IMG/VR virus record: IMGVR_UViG_3300036979_000173
Coordinates: 1 to 46,600 of that record
Origin: a virus
DNA length: 46,600 bases
Direction: 5' to 3' (one strand)
The notes under the pieces: model-generated
The model's input: the letters and a program-made list of their open reading frames with translations, nothing else
Databases searched by the model: none
Told to the model about the DNA's origin: nothing
In this document: one piece after another, positions 28,831 through 36,996 of the stretch
How positions within the stretch are numbered: the stretch's first letter is position 1
How the letters are laid out: every line of letters begins with the position of its first letter
Program-made: the position numbers and the translations under genes

Positions 28831-29538
28831 TTAGAGGACGCTAGCCTTGGTTGAGGTTTCGCAAACAAGCAAACAGATTTGATCAACACCAAGCGTGATG
28901 TTCGCTCCACCACGACATACCAGCGTAGAGGCTCCGTTAGTTATGGTTAATGCTGATCCAGTTTTGTTCTGGATTGTGTATGATGCTCCGACAATTCCCC
29001 CTGTAATTGTAGAAAGTGGCCCTGTTCCTGTTAGTAAAATGACATTCACATTTGCAGGAAGCGCAAGGTTACTTCCTGCCAATGCGATATTCGCAACGTC
29101 TTGTATAAAAATCGACGGACTGGATGTTAGATAATTTCCGCTAGTGAGCGTTCCAGAAACGAGTGCGTTTAGGGTTAGCCATGACGTTCCATTATAATAT
29201 CTAACGATCTCAAACCTTGATGGAGCATAAGCCACGCCGCCAATGGTTGCAGTCCCAGCACCAATAATAACCTCGTAGTTGTCACCAAGTGCCGCAGTCG
29301 TTGGGTCGGTAATAGTTAACGTCGCAGTAGTAACGTAACGAGATCCCGTTGCCGCCGTGAAATTCACGCTGGATACAACAGCCGCAGACCCCGCGCCGGG
29401 GGAGCCCCTTGGGATCGTAAGAGAAAGCGTCTGGAGTGGGGCTGAACCAGAGATTGCCGCAGATGCGGAAGTTCCAGCCGCTCCAGTCGTAACAGGAACA
29501 GTTGGGGCAAGTGCGGTTGGGCTTCGTAAGATAGCCAT
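28831..29538 (-). CDS. Fibre protein, 235 aa, Ala/Thr/Gly-rich
   Basis: A low-complexity N-terminal half (TGAAGTSASAAISGSAPLQT, IPRGSPGAGSAAVV) is followed by strand-rich repeats ending in a Cys-containing tip (QICLLVCETSTKASVL). The short Gly-Ser-Pro stretch is collagen-like. It lies between two spike-type genes and probably forms a fibre shaft or tip. No enzymatic motif. The leader is A-rich and overlaps nothing. Confidence 0.65.
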   Translation of the reverse strand: MAILRSPTALAPTVPVTTGAAGTSASAAISGSAPLQTLSLTIPRGSPGAGSAAVVSSVNFTAATGSRYVTTATLTITDPTTAALGDNYEVIIGAGTATIGGVAYAPSRFEIVRYYNGTSWLTLNALVSGTLTSGNYLTSSPSIFIQDVANIALAGSNLALPANVNVILLTGTGPLSTITGGIVGASYTIQNKTGSALTITNGASTLVCRGGANITLGVDQICLLVCETSTKASVL

Positions 29539-29542
29539 AGTA

Positions 29543-29935
29543 TTAGGAACCGATTGTTACTTCTGCGTTGCTTCCTGCGGCGGCAAAGATTCCACGATGC
29601 TCAAGACCAACCTCATTTGGGTTGGCAACGTATGTGTCACCAGCGTTTAGGAGGTAGGTGAAGTCCGTGGTAGAAACAGTCGTGCTTCCTTGACCAATAT
29701 AAAGAACGGCAGGGCCAGTATTGTAGATAGCTAGAGCCGCCCTTGTTGCACTCGCTGGTGCAATCTCGGTGCTGGCATTTGCCGAAAAGTTACTGCGAGT
29801 AGCAGTTGTCGCCTTGAGCGTGATGTTGTCAACGTCAGACTGGATGGTCTGAACCAGAGCATTGATCTTCTGCAAGCTCCTTGTTACGTCATCGCTCTGC
29901 CAAGGGGTGTTGTTTTCTGGAAAGTAAATGGGCAT
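29543..29935 (-). CDS. Virion protein with YFPENNTPWQ head, 130 aa
   Basis: Starts MPIYFPENNTPWQSDDVTRS and is followed by a helix (RSLQKINALVQTIQSDVDNI) that also matches the spike at 24458-25747. The C-terminal 75 residues form a small beta domain (SATRAALAIYNTGPAVLYIG, YLLNAGDTYVANPNEV). It looks like a short adapter sharing its attachment module with the large spike. Confidence 0.65.
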   Translation of the reverse strand: MPIYFPENNTPWQSDDVTRSLQKINALVQTIQSDVDNITLKATTATRSNFSANASTEIAPASATRAALAIYNTGPAVLYIGQGSTTVSTTDFTYLLNAGDTYVANPNEVGLEHRGIFAAAGSNAEVTIGS

Positions 29936-29939
29936 ATAA

Positions 29940-30104
29940 TTATTTTTTAAGGACTCTAATAATTGTGGTTGCTGACGCTACGATACTAAACACTAGACAT
30001 AAAATACGCAAGGATTCTTCGTTTGGAAAGTAAGAGGCTATGAATGCCGCCATAGAGGTTGTAGCACCAATTAGCCCATCAAATCCATCAGAAGGGGAGT
30101 TCAT
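29940..30104 (-). CDS. Two-helix membrane protein, 54 aa
   Basis: MNSPSDGFDGLIGATTSMAA begins a helix (residues 8-27), and LRILCLVFSIVASATTIIRV is a second. The end is basic (LKK). The start at 30104 is the ATG just after the stop of the preceding gene. Its size and two helices are holin-like; as it lies among virion genes and a separate holin candidate exists, it may be a second lysis or accessory membrane protein. Confidence 0.55.
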   Translation of the reverse strand: MNSPSDGFDGLIGATTSMAAFIASYFPNEESLRILCLVFSIVASATTIIRVLKK

Positions 30105-30105
30105 G

Positions 30106-30408
30106 TTAAACCATCTCCTCCTCTTCATCAGACTCTTCCTCCATCTCCTCCATATCCTCCTCTTCCATAGAGGCACTTCCCTTCTTATCCTCCATAGCCA
30201 TCAACTGTTCCTTCATCGCTTGCTTTGCACCCTTTGGCTTATTAGACTTTTCCATCTTGGATTCAACAGGAATATTATCCTGACCGATTCCAACAACGTG
30301 CATCTTGCCATCTTTAATCTTGAAGGTGGCGATTTCGGAGAACTCTGTTCCTTCTTTAACCCCATCTGGAGCGGAGAAGCCTTTAGGAATGTTAAATGAG
30401 GTAGACAT
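30106..30408 (-). CDS. Capsid-adjacent acidic-tail protein, 100 aa
   Basis: MSTSFNIPKGFSAPDGVKEG begins a small folded domain (FSEIATFKIKDGKMHVVGIG), and residues 60-100 are a highly acidic helix (EEEDMEEMEEESDEEEEMV). Proteins with a FNIPxGF start and acidic tail next to the capsid gene are common in phages; roles as decoration or assembly factors are suggested, unproven here. It follows the capsid terminator, so it may have its own transcript end. Confidence 0.7.
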   Translation of the reverse strand: MSTSFNIPKGFSAPDGVKEGTEFSEIATFKIKDGKMHVVGIGQDNIPVESKMEKSNKPKGAKQAMKEQLMAMEDKKGSASMEEEDMEEMEEESDEEEEMV

Positions 30409-30460
30409 AATTTTTATCAGTAAGACCTTGTAATAATTTAGTCAATGCTTTTTAGGCTAT

Positions 30461-30498
30461 GAAAAAGAAAACCCCCCCTAGATTTCTCCAGAGGGGGC
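30461..30498 (-). terminator. Terminator after the major capsid gene
   Basis: On the minus strand CCCCCT, a 12-base loop, AGGGGG form a stem followed by GTTTTCTTTTTC. It lies 25 bases after the capsid stop codon. Partial read-through would lower expression of the genes downstream of the capsid, a usual way to keep capsid protein in excess. Confidence 0.75.
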
Positions 30499-30522
30499 TT
30501 CTTGAGTGCTATTTAACTCGGA

Positions 30523-31719
30523 TTAGGAGTTAGTGCAGGTCGCAAACGACAGGTCGTTCGGGCAACGCTTGTGGATAATCACCCTACCGAGATAAGGTGC
30601 AATCGGGCGGCTTCCGCTCTGGAAGATAGCCATCCAGCGACCGATCTTGCCCAGAGGGTTCGACACGGCATCACGGATGTTCAGCCAGAAGAACTGTCCG
30701 CTGTAGTAGTACGGATAGTCATCAAAGGCCGCTCCAGCGATGTTCGGCCCAACCTGCTGAACTGCTTCCTCATACACATCGGGGTGGAAGATGTATGCGG
30801 CCTCAAGAGGCGCAGTATTGTAGGCAGGGTTAGCCTCCCAACGATTGGTCGAGAGACCAGCATCACGCTGGATGAAGGGATACACTTGGGTGTAGGTTCC
30901 ACCACCAGCCGTGCTGTAGGTGAAACGAGGAACCTCAAGGTCAATCATGTGGTAGAAACCACCGAAAGAACGCTCGACACCGAGAGGAGCGATAAGCTCG
31001 CTAGGGGTAGCATAACGGATGTCGTTACGAAGCTCCGAGTTATCACGGAGAAGCGAACGGCTGGTTTCAGGCGAGGTGATGAGACCAAGCACAGGAACAC
31101 CATTCTCTTTTCCAAGAGCATTGTGACCAGCACCATCACGGATAAGCTGAACACGGATCGTGTCAAGCTGATCCTGCGAGAGTTTCAGGGTAGGAACAGG
31201 GACTCCACCAACACCATTCAGGTTGTTGTATTCCGTGCTGAAGCCAGCCTGAATCTTGGGAACGAGACGGAGGTACTCCGCACGACGACGATTATCAAGA
31301 ACAGTCTTGGTAAGCTGGGTAAGCTGTTGGACAGTCTTGGCGATCTGGCTCTCAATCTGGAAAGAGGTCTTCAGATCATCCAAGCAGATGCAAGGGGTCT
31401 GATAAGCCTTCGACTGGAGGTTCCAAGTGCGGACAGTCTGACCGAAGTTAAGATTGGCTGGAGCTGGATCGCAACCATTGGAGGAAGTTCCATTGGAGAT
31501 ACCGACATTCGTCCAATCCGCTTCAACGGAACCAGACAGAACACGCTCAATGGTGATTTCGCTCAATGTAGTGCCCATGCCCTTCGGAAATTTTCCGACA
31601 CGGACAAGGCGACCCCAAGGGCCATCAACGGAATAACGCTCATGAACGTCGACGGAGAAACGATTCGTCTCCCTTTCGAACAGATCGTTAACTGTGCTAC
31701 AAGCAATAGAAGCAGACAT
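30523..31719 (-). CDS. Major capsid protein, 398 aa
   Basis: Called from context and general shape: a 398-residue product preceded by a structured leader and followed by its own terminator, beside head- and tail-type genes, with no catalytic motifs. The sequence has the mixed helix-strand pattern of an HK97-fold shell protein: an N-terminal part with FSVDVHERYSVDGPWGRLVR, a long helix (SQIAKTVQQLTQLTKTVLDN) and a C-terminal region rich in strands and aromatic residues (ISPYYYSGQFFWLNIRDAVS-like, ending CTNS). I cannot place it in a named capsid family by eye. The leader is TAACTTT, with no Shine-Dalgarno sequence. Confidence 0.75.
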   Translation of the reverse strand: MSASIACSTVNDLFERETNRFSVDVHERYSVDGPWGRLVRVGKFPKGMGTTLSEITIERVLSGSVEADWTNVGISNGTSSNGCDPAPANLNFGQTVRTWNLQSKAYQTPCICLDDLKTSFQIESQIAKTVQQLTQLTKTVLDNRRRAEYLRLVPKIQAGFSTEYNNLNGVGGVPVPTLKLSQDQLDTIRVQLIRDGAGHNALGKENGVPVLGLITSPETSRSLLRDNSELRNDIRYATPSELIAPLGVERSFGGFYHMIDLEVPRFTYSTAGGGTYTQVYPFIQRDAGLSTNRWEANPAYNTAPLEAAYIFHPDVYEEAVQQVGPNIAGAAFDDYPYYYSGQFFWLNIRDAVSNPLGKIGRWMAIFQSGSRPIAPYLGRVIIHKRCPNDLSFATCTNS

Positions 31720-31788
31720 AAAGTTAAAAAATTATTGGTTAGGTTTAGTTGGACTGACTCTTTTTTGGAAGAGGCGACTCCTTCCTAC

Positions 31789-31829
31789 GCCTTAATTGTG
31801 GTTGCGACTCCACATACGCAAATTAAGGC
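31789..31829. promoter_or_regulatory. Nested inverted repeat in the capsid leader
   Basis: GCCTTAATT (31789-31797) pairs with AATTAAGGC (31821-31829), and inside it GTGG pairs with CCAC around an 8-base loop. It lies about 70 bases before the capsid ATG, with no gene in 31720-31853. GACTC is repeated three times around it. Possible RNA processing site, attenuator or operator. Confidence 0.6.
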
Positions 31830-31853
31830 ACTACCCTAAATTAGTTAATTAAG

Positions 31854-32258
31854 TCAACGAGATTCTATCAATTCCTGAATCCTTTGGCAGTTTTCCAATG
31901 TAATCATGCTCCCAACAAGTCTAATGACTGCCCATCCAGCAAATGCGGCTTCATTATACTTTTCAGCATCCTTTATATATCCACCACCCCTAGTATGCCT
32001 TCCACCAGACCATACGCCACCTTCTATCTCAATGGCGGTTTTGGACTCCAAATGGGCAAAGTCAAATCTCCACTTGCGAGTTTCGTGGAACCTATGTTCC
32101 TCAATAAGCTCTGGTGAGTTCTGAATGCTTGACCACAGCCTTGCGAACTTTACCTCTAGCACGCTTGGTGGCTTTGGAACTTTTGGCGGCTTTGATGATC
32201 CCTGCTTCTGCGAGCTTTCGGAGCAGTTCTTTTTTGTTTTTGTTGCTTTGTTTTGCAT
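31854..32258 (-). CDS. PD-(D/E)XK (DUF559/Vsr-like) endonuclease, 134 aa
   Basis: Residues 48-115 carry SPELIEEHRFHETRKWRFDF and KTAIEIEGGVWSGGRH, giving the D...ExE pattern (D66, E77, E79) of the restriction-like fold used by Vsr and DUF559 proteins, then AGWAVIRLVGS. The N-terminus is basic and Pro-rich (KPPKVPKPPSVLEVKF). Start 32258 (MQNKATKTKK) lies 158 bases inside the end of the upstream glycosyltransferase, so the two share DNA in different frames. It could be a phage-borne nuclease acting in recombination or exclusion. Confidence 0.8.
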   Translation of the reverse strand: MQNKATKTKKNCSESSQKQGSSKPPKVPKPPSVLEVKFARLWSSIQNSPELIEEHRFHETRKWRFDFAHLESKTAIEIEGGVWSGGRHTRGGGYIKDAEKYNEAAFAGWAVIRLVGSMITLENCQRIQELIESR

Positions 32259-33042
32259 ATTCAATAAGTGCGTCCAATGATTCTTGCGGCTTATCCTTTG
32301 TTTCATGTGGTTGCAATGGCGACACAACAACTACGCCAGCACCCGTTGCAGGATCTCCCTGCACACCATTCGGAGATAAACCATCATTAAAAAGAACACC
32401 TTGTTTGTCTGGATGGTATATCACCGCTCCTTGTTTCACGCAAGAAGCATCTACAACATCCCTGCGCCATTTCTTTTCTGGAATCCAGTCGTGCTGGATC
32501 AGTTCAGTTCTAGCCATGCGTGGAATCACATGATGCGCTGATGCGATGTCCCATGCCGCAAACTCGTTATTGTAAATTGAAGGAGCGTACCTAGATAGAT
32601 CCCAATGATATACGGCAATGCCGCTCATGTGGTCTACTCCATTTGGCATGATGCCATTGATACCAACGTAGTCTCCCATGAAAAACTGTCCACACTTGAT
32701 GTATTCAGCCTCAATGTCATCAACCCATGATGCCTTCAAAGGAATTGCGTCTGGCTCCATCCAGAGGAATGGTTGTTTCGCAATTGTTTCGCAATAGCGA
32801 GCAACCTGCTCAAATGCCAAGTTGCAGGACAAGGGCCAGCCAGATTGGGTGTGATAGCAGGACTCTACGATTGCCTTGCCGAATGCGGAAGATAGAGGCT
32901 CAAGAACCCCTTCAGTTGTAGCTTGGTGGACTGGAGCAAGTAGGATCGTGTGCTTTGGATATGATCCAAGCTTGGCAACATGATTAGCCCAACGCCGCAT
33001 AAGCGGCAAATCTCCGTTGTGATATGCGATTGCAACAATCAT
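32101..33042 (-). CDS. GT-A-like glycosyltransferase, 313 aa
   Basis: The N-terminus MIVAIAYHNGDLPLMRRWAN and the metal-binding-like WMEPDAIPL (residues 94-102) are typical of phage-encoded GT-A glycosyltransferases (xxExDxxPL, followed by GDYVGINGIM). The C-terminal 70 residues are basic and helical (KKELLRKLAEAGIIKAAKSS) and overlap the endonuclease gene. It probably modifies host surface, virion proteins or DNA. It starts six bases after the predicted transcription start of a strong promoter, with only a tiny leader. Confidence 0.8.
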   Translation of the reverse strand: MIVAIAYHNGDLPLMRRWANHVAKLGSYPKHTILLAPVHQATTEGVLEPLSSAFGKAIVESCYHTQSGWPLSCNLAFEQVARYCETIAKQPFLWMEPDAIPLKASWVDDIEAEYIKCGQFFMGDYVGINGIMPNGVDHMSGIAVYHWDLSRYAPSIYNNEFAAWDIASAHHVIPRMARTELIQHDWIPEKKWRRDVVDASCVKQGAVIYHPDKQGVLFNDGLSPNGVQGDPATGAGVVVVSPLQPHETKDKPQESLDALIEYAKQSNKNKKELLRKLAEAGIIKAAKSSKATKRARGKVRKAVVKHSELTRAY

Positions 33043-33054
33043 TTCGATGTCTTG

Positions 33055-33083
33055 CTTGTACAGCGGCTGTACTGTCTTGTCAA
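33055..33083 (-). promoter_or_regulatory. Sigma70-type promoter with palindromic operator
   Basis: On the minus strand TTGACA (33083-33078), 17 bases, TACAAG (33060-33055). The spacer contains GTACAGC C GCTGTAC (33058-33072), a perfect 7-bp palindrome around one base that covers the -10 edge. Transcription would begin about 33048, six bases before the ATG at 33042. This suits a repressed promoter driving the glycosyltransferase, endonuclease and capsid genes. Confidence 0.65.
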
Positions 33084-33090
33084 GCTATTG

Positions 33091-33582
33091 CTATACAGCA
33101 CCAAGAACCCATACTGTTTGAGATCCACCAGCTGGGGTGGCGAAAGTAATGGGGGTAAACAAGGCATCGCTTGGAAGACCACTTGGATCAATGTTGCAGG
33201 AAACGCCACCAGCGATAGCGGTGATTACTCCAGCATCAACATACGTTACGTTATCGTTATCAATAAAGTTTGTAATCGTTGCTGACCCAGCATTGGTGTC
33301 CGACTCAAGAGTAATTTTTGGAGATCCAGTTGCATCATCGCCCAGATATATTGTTGATTTATCTTGGTGATAATCTACATTAACCTCAAATTTTTGCGAA
33401 ACGCTCCTAGTGGAGTTACTGCTATATAATTCAATCTTGTCAGCAGGCTTGCGGGCTGGCATCCCACCAATGGAAGTTGACATCGGAGCAAACGCCCCTT
33501 CATATCCAACGCTCGCATTGGTTTTGGCGTTAGGCAATGGCCCGAATCCAATAAAATCTGACTTTACTTGTGTTGTATCCAT
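33091..33582 (-). CDS. Hypothetical virion protein, 163 aa
   Basis: A strand-rich protein starting MDTTQVKSDFIGFGPLPNAK with DKSTIYLGDDATGSPKITLE in the middle and ending GGSQTVWVLGAV. No membrane segment or enzyme motif. It lies between the promoter of the glycosyltransferase group and the large structural genes. A small capsid- or tail-associated structural role is likely from position. Confidence 0.6.
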   Translation of the reverse strand: MDTTQVKSDFIGFGPLPNAKTNASVGYEGAFAPMSTSIGGMPARKPADKIELYSSNSTRSVSQKFEVNVDYHQDKSTIYLGDDATGSPKITLESDTNAGSATITNFIDNDNVTYVDAGVITAIAGGVSCNIDPSGLPSDALFTPITFATPAGGSQTVWVLGAV

Positions 33583-33583
33583 A

Positions 33584-34942
33584 TTATTTTAATAGAACAA
33601 ATTGTTGTGCCACCCTCCAAATATTGGCTTTCCAATAATCAATCTCAAAAGCAATCAACTGATATGTTCCAATCTTTGCTAAATAATTATTAGCACTTTC
33701 GATAGTTGTTGGAGCCGTGTAAGATTGAGTAATATATCCGTGAACTGGGTCATTCGATGCTGTATTAAAACTCACGGAAATTCCAGAATTAGTTAATGCA
33801 TCTGGAACATTTATTTTGAAAAAGTACCCATCAAAATACAGATTTGTTGTTACTGGATCGTAAAGCGTGTACGAAGGTGTTGGCTGGTTGTATTGATAAC
33901 TTGTCTCATACTTAAACACAGTTTGATAACTGCGCTTTGCTCTCATAACTGGCGTTACAGCAACATTGAGTTCCCAATTTGGTAACTGCGTTGTTGTTGT
34001 GGTAAAACCAGTAACCAGATTCGGGCTGGAATAAGAACCAGTCTTGTATTCAATCCTATCTGCTGGCAACGACGATATGCGAGATTGAATCCTAACTGTT
34101 TGCCAAGCGTTAATCGGTTCATCCCTATACGAAAGCAATCCATTTGTGATTGCAAGAGGGGCGGCATCCTCTGCAATCAAATCCTTGGTTGTGCTAATGA
34201 TTAAATTAAGGTCTGGGTCATATTGATACCCATTCAATGTCTCTGTGCTAGAATAAGAAACATTGGTTAGCTCTGACTTTACAGAATCAACTGGACTAAT
34301 TGACGAACTAATTGTGTTAGCAGTAGGAGTGCCAATAGCAGTTCCACTAGCAACAATCTGCTTTGTTTGATCTGCAATTCCAAACTCTTGCATTACCTTT
34401 CCACTAATGGCTGGACTTGGAATTACTTCATATACCCTCTGTACAGCCACATAGCGTGAGCGCAACGGATTGCCATCTGGAAGCTCTTCCTTCTTCTGGG
34501 AAACAATCCTAGCTCCACCAAAGAATGGATCAACTGACCCCAATGGGGCTGGAGCATATTGTGACCTCGGCACAATATAAGTTCGTGTAATAATTGGAGA
34601 CAATGGATTATTGAAACTATAATCCAATCCAAAGTTCCACGGATCTTGCGATGCTAGAGTCCTATCATTAGCCCAGAAGTTAAGCACATACTTGCCATCC
34701 TCGCTTGGCTGTTGATAAACCAAATACAATGTGGAGGGCCATTTCCCAGCATCACGCTTATTGTAAACAACAGACCCATCAAGAGGCTGGGGATTGTATG
34801 CACCCTTCTCTGCGCTTACCTTTTCAACCAAGACAATGTGACCATCCTTCGTATAGAAGTCAGGGACATTCGGCGTAGGATATTGAGCAACTCCAACCTC
34901 CAATGGAGGATCGGGAAATCTAGGTTGTTTTGCTGTAGCCAT
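33584..34942 (-). CDS. Structural protein, 452 aa (tail or nozzle candidate)
   Basis: A soluble, strand-rich protein with many Tyr and Pro residues and no low-complexity coil: it starts PRFPDPPLEVGVAQYPTPNV, has a PRSQYAPAPLGSVDPFFGGA stretch, and ends IDYWKANIWRVAQQFVLLK. Its start touches the stop of the following ejection-type gene. In podovirus-like genomes genes between head and ejection proteins encode tail tube or nozzle proteins; the sequence does not tell which. Confidence 0.6.
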   Translation of the reverse strand: MATAKQPRFPDPPLEVGVAQYPTPNVPDFYTKDGHIVLVEKVSAEKGAYNPQPLDGSVVYNKRDAGKWPSTLYLVYQQPSEDGKYVLNFWANDRTLASQDPWNFGLDYSFNNPLSPIITRTYIVPRSQYAPAPLGSVDPFFGGARIVSQKKEELPDGNPLRSRYVAVQRVYEVIPSPAISGKVMQEFGIADQTKQIVASGTAIGTPTANTISSSISPVDSVKSELTNVSYSSTETLNGYQYDPDLNLIISTTKDLIAEDAAPLAITNGLLSYRDEPINAWQTVRIQSRISSLPADRIEYKTGSYSSPNLVTGFTTTTTQLPNWELNVAVTPVMRAKRSYQTVFKYETSYQYNQPTPSYTLYDPVTTNLYFDGYFFKINVPDALTNSGISVSFNTASNDPVHGYITQSYTAPTTIESANNYLAKIGTYQLIAFEIDYWKANIWRVAQQFVLLK

Positions 34943-36996
34943 TATCGTGGTGAAATGTTTTCTCTTGCGAAAGGAATAGACAATTCCATTGCCTCCCAGA
35001 TGTTTTCTGGTGCTCTCTTAACTGGATGAGGAGCAACAACGCTAGAAACATTGTGTCCCCAATCTTCCATGTTAAACGGCTCTTCCAGATCCATCACATC
35101 AGCAACGTATTGCATTGTTGATGGAATATATGGTCTAGCATAAATTTCCGTCAATGTGATTGGGAATCGCTCGCCACCATGAATGAGCTTCTCAAGGTTC
35201 ACCATTGAACTTACAAACGGAGCCTTCTCAATGAGTCCAAGCGAGGTAAGCGCAAACCCACGAGCCAGTTCTCCAGCCATTTCGGACGGATAATCGGACT
35301 CATCAATGTGCGTTTTCCAGAACCTCATCATTGTGGCTCCAATCTGCAATGCGGCAAACAGGGGGTTTTCCAGCAAGCTATGTGGGATAAAGGCAATCTT
35401 GCCGTATTCCGTCTCACCCTCTTCTTCTCCCTTGATGTAGATGCCGCCAATCTGCTCCTCAAACAAGGCTCCAATAGCCAAGAAGGTTAATCCAGCAGAG
35501 CCATTCTTTAGCTGGCGCATGATCACTTCTGCGTCCCTTTGTGGGAGTGTTTCCAATCCCTTCGATACGGCATTAATCAGTTTTGCGGTTCCAGTAACTG
35601 ATCCAAAGGCATACTCAAATGTTTGCTTGATGATGTTGGTTGGGATCTTAACGATGGGCAATGTCTGCTCCAGAGCAAAGGCTACTGCCTTGCCTCCAGC
35701 ACCCCTCCTCTTGCTTTCTGCAATTAGCCTGTTGTATTGCTGGATGACGTAGTTATCTTCCTTGAAAATAGACCTATTGGCAAATTCAAATGCCGCCAAT
35801 TCTGCTTGATTGATAATAGCTGGATCTCTAGGATTGATGTCTGGCTGGGTCTCTGCCCACTTCATATAACGATTGAATCCAGCTTCGTAATTGGCAAGCC
35901 GTGTTGGGTTTTTAACTGCTTCGTGCAACCTTCCAAAGAAGCCTAGCCAGTTTTGAGGAACGTCCATTCCCTTGCCAAACTTGACCTCAAGATACGACCC
36001 ATCTCCACGGACAATCTTCTTGAACTCCTTCATGCCAGCCGTCAATCCCTTCCAGTATGCCTGAACGTCTTCAGCCACCCTCGTATTGCCGCCACCTTCA
36101 ATTGGTGCGTACTTGGCAAGACGATCAATAACTGGCACAAATCGCTTCAGGATCATGCCAGTACCCTCCGTGAACCCACGAGCAAGTGCCACTTCGGAAC
36201 TTGCCGCAGTAAGCTTAAACAGGGACTTGGGGCTGGACAGAATGCTGAATCGCTTAAATGAGGTAAGGAAATCTAATGCTTTTTGCGTTGGAGTGCGATC
36301 ACGATATTCGATTTCGGTGATGGCTTTTTGCACTTCCCTCTGTAATCTCTTAACCTCACGATCAGCGGCCTCCATTTCTGGAGTCATAATCTTTTCCCTT
36401 GTAATTGTCTTTTTTGTAAAGTCTCCTTCAGCCAGCTGACGCTCTAGCTCCGCAGTCCTCCTGCTCATCCTCGCCATGTAATTCTTGATGGCGGCATCAC
36501 GCAGTTGATCCTGCTTCCATTCCGTTCCCTTCACCTGCTGTTTCATGTCAGCAATCTTCTGCTTGAGTGCAGTAACAGCCTCCGTATCCACTCCAGCCTT
36601 TTGTCGCCTCTCTGGAGGAACTCCATCTAGCTGGCTTTGAAGACCATCAATCTGCTTGAGCAATCTCTCTTCCTTCTTGATTTCATCATGCGTGGTGGTC
36701 AGTTGGTCAAGGGCTTGCTCCTTTGCTTCAAGGTGCTGGAGTTGAGCCTTTGATGCCTTGATCTCCTTGGATGTGACGCTATCACGAAATGATTCTTTCT
36801 TCTTTTGCCTAGACAATTCAGCGTCCTGCAATGAGGCAAGCTTCTCTGTCTCGTGTTGCTTCATGACTCGCAACGCACGTTTGGCGGCTCCAAGCTTCTT
36901 GCCAGCATCAATATTCGGATCAGATAGATCCTTATCTACCTCATCTAAAGTCTTTTTGTCAGCTTCAGCAAACTTACTCGCACGAACGCAACTCAT
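34942..36996 (-). CDS. Large internal/ejection protein, C-terminal module, 684 aa
   Basis: Start 36996 is preferred: AGGAG lies nine bases upstream, whereas a TTG two codons before is too close. Residues 1-250 are charged coiled coil (DIKKEERLLKQIDGLQSQLD-like), and residues 260-560 carry hydrophobic helical segments (SFKRFSILSSPKSLFKLTAA, ALEQTLPIVKIPTNIIKQTF) typical of the C-terminal domain of large polyvalent phage proteins that enter the host with the DNA. It begins 23 bases inside the end of the 1267-residue protein, one frame over, so the pair may be one ancestral giant protein split in two. Confidence 0.75.
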   Translation of the reverse strand: MSCVRASKFAEADKKTLDEVDKDLSDPNIDAGKKLGAAKRALRVMKQHETEKLASLQDAELSRQKKKESFRDSVTSKEIKASKAQLQHLEAKEQALDQLTTTHDEIKKEERLLKQIDGLQSQLDGVPPERRQKAGVDTEAVTALKQKIADMKQQVKGTEWKQDQLRDAAIKNYMARMSRRTAELERQLAEGDFTKKTITREKIMTPEMEAADREVKRLQREVQKAITEIEYRDRTPTQKALDFLTSFKRFSILSSPKSLFKLTAASSEVALARGFTEGTGMILKRFVPVIDRLAKYAPIEGGGNTRVAEDVQAYWKGLTAGMKEFKKIVRGDGSYLEVKFGKGMDVPQNWLGFFGRLHEAVKNPTRLANYEAGFNRYMKWAETQPDINPRDPAIINQAELAAFEFANRSIFKEDNYVIQQYNRLIAESKRRGAGGKAVAFALEQTLPIVKIPTNIIKQTFEYAFGSVTGTAKLINAVSKGLETLPQRDAEVIMRQLKNGSAGLTFLAIGALFEEQIGGIYIKGEEEGETEYGKIAFIPHSLLENPLFAALQIGATMMRFWKTHIDESDYPSEMAGELARGFALTSLGLIEKAPFVSSMVNLEKLIHGGERFPITLTEIYARPYIPSTMQYVADVMDLEEPFNMEDWGHNVSSVVAPHPVKRAPENIWEAMELSIPFARENISPR

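Noticed and set aside
30571-31839. A 422-residue open frame on the plus strand opposite the capsid gene
   Set aside because: It runs exactly antisense to the capsid gene and has the Arg/Leu/Val-rich composition of a codon shadow; the minus-strand frame has the fitting leader and terminator.
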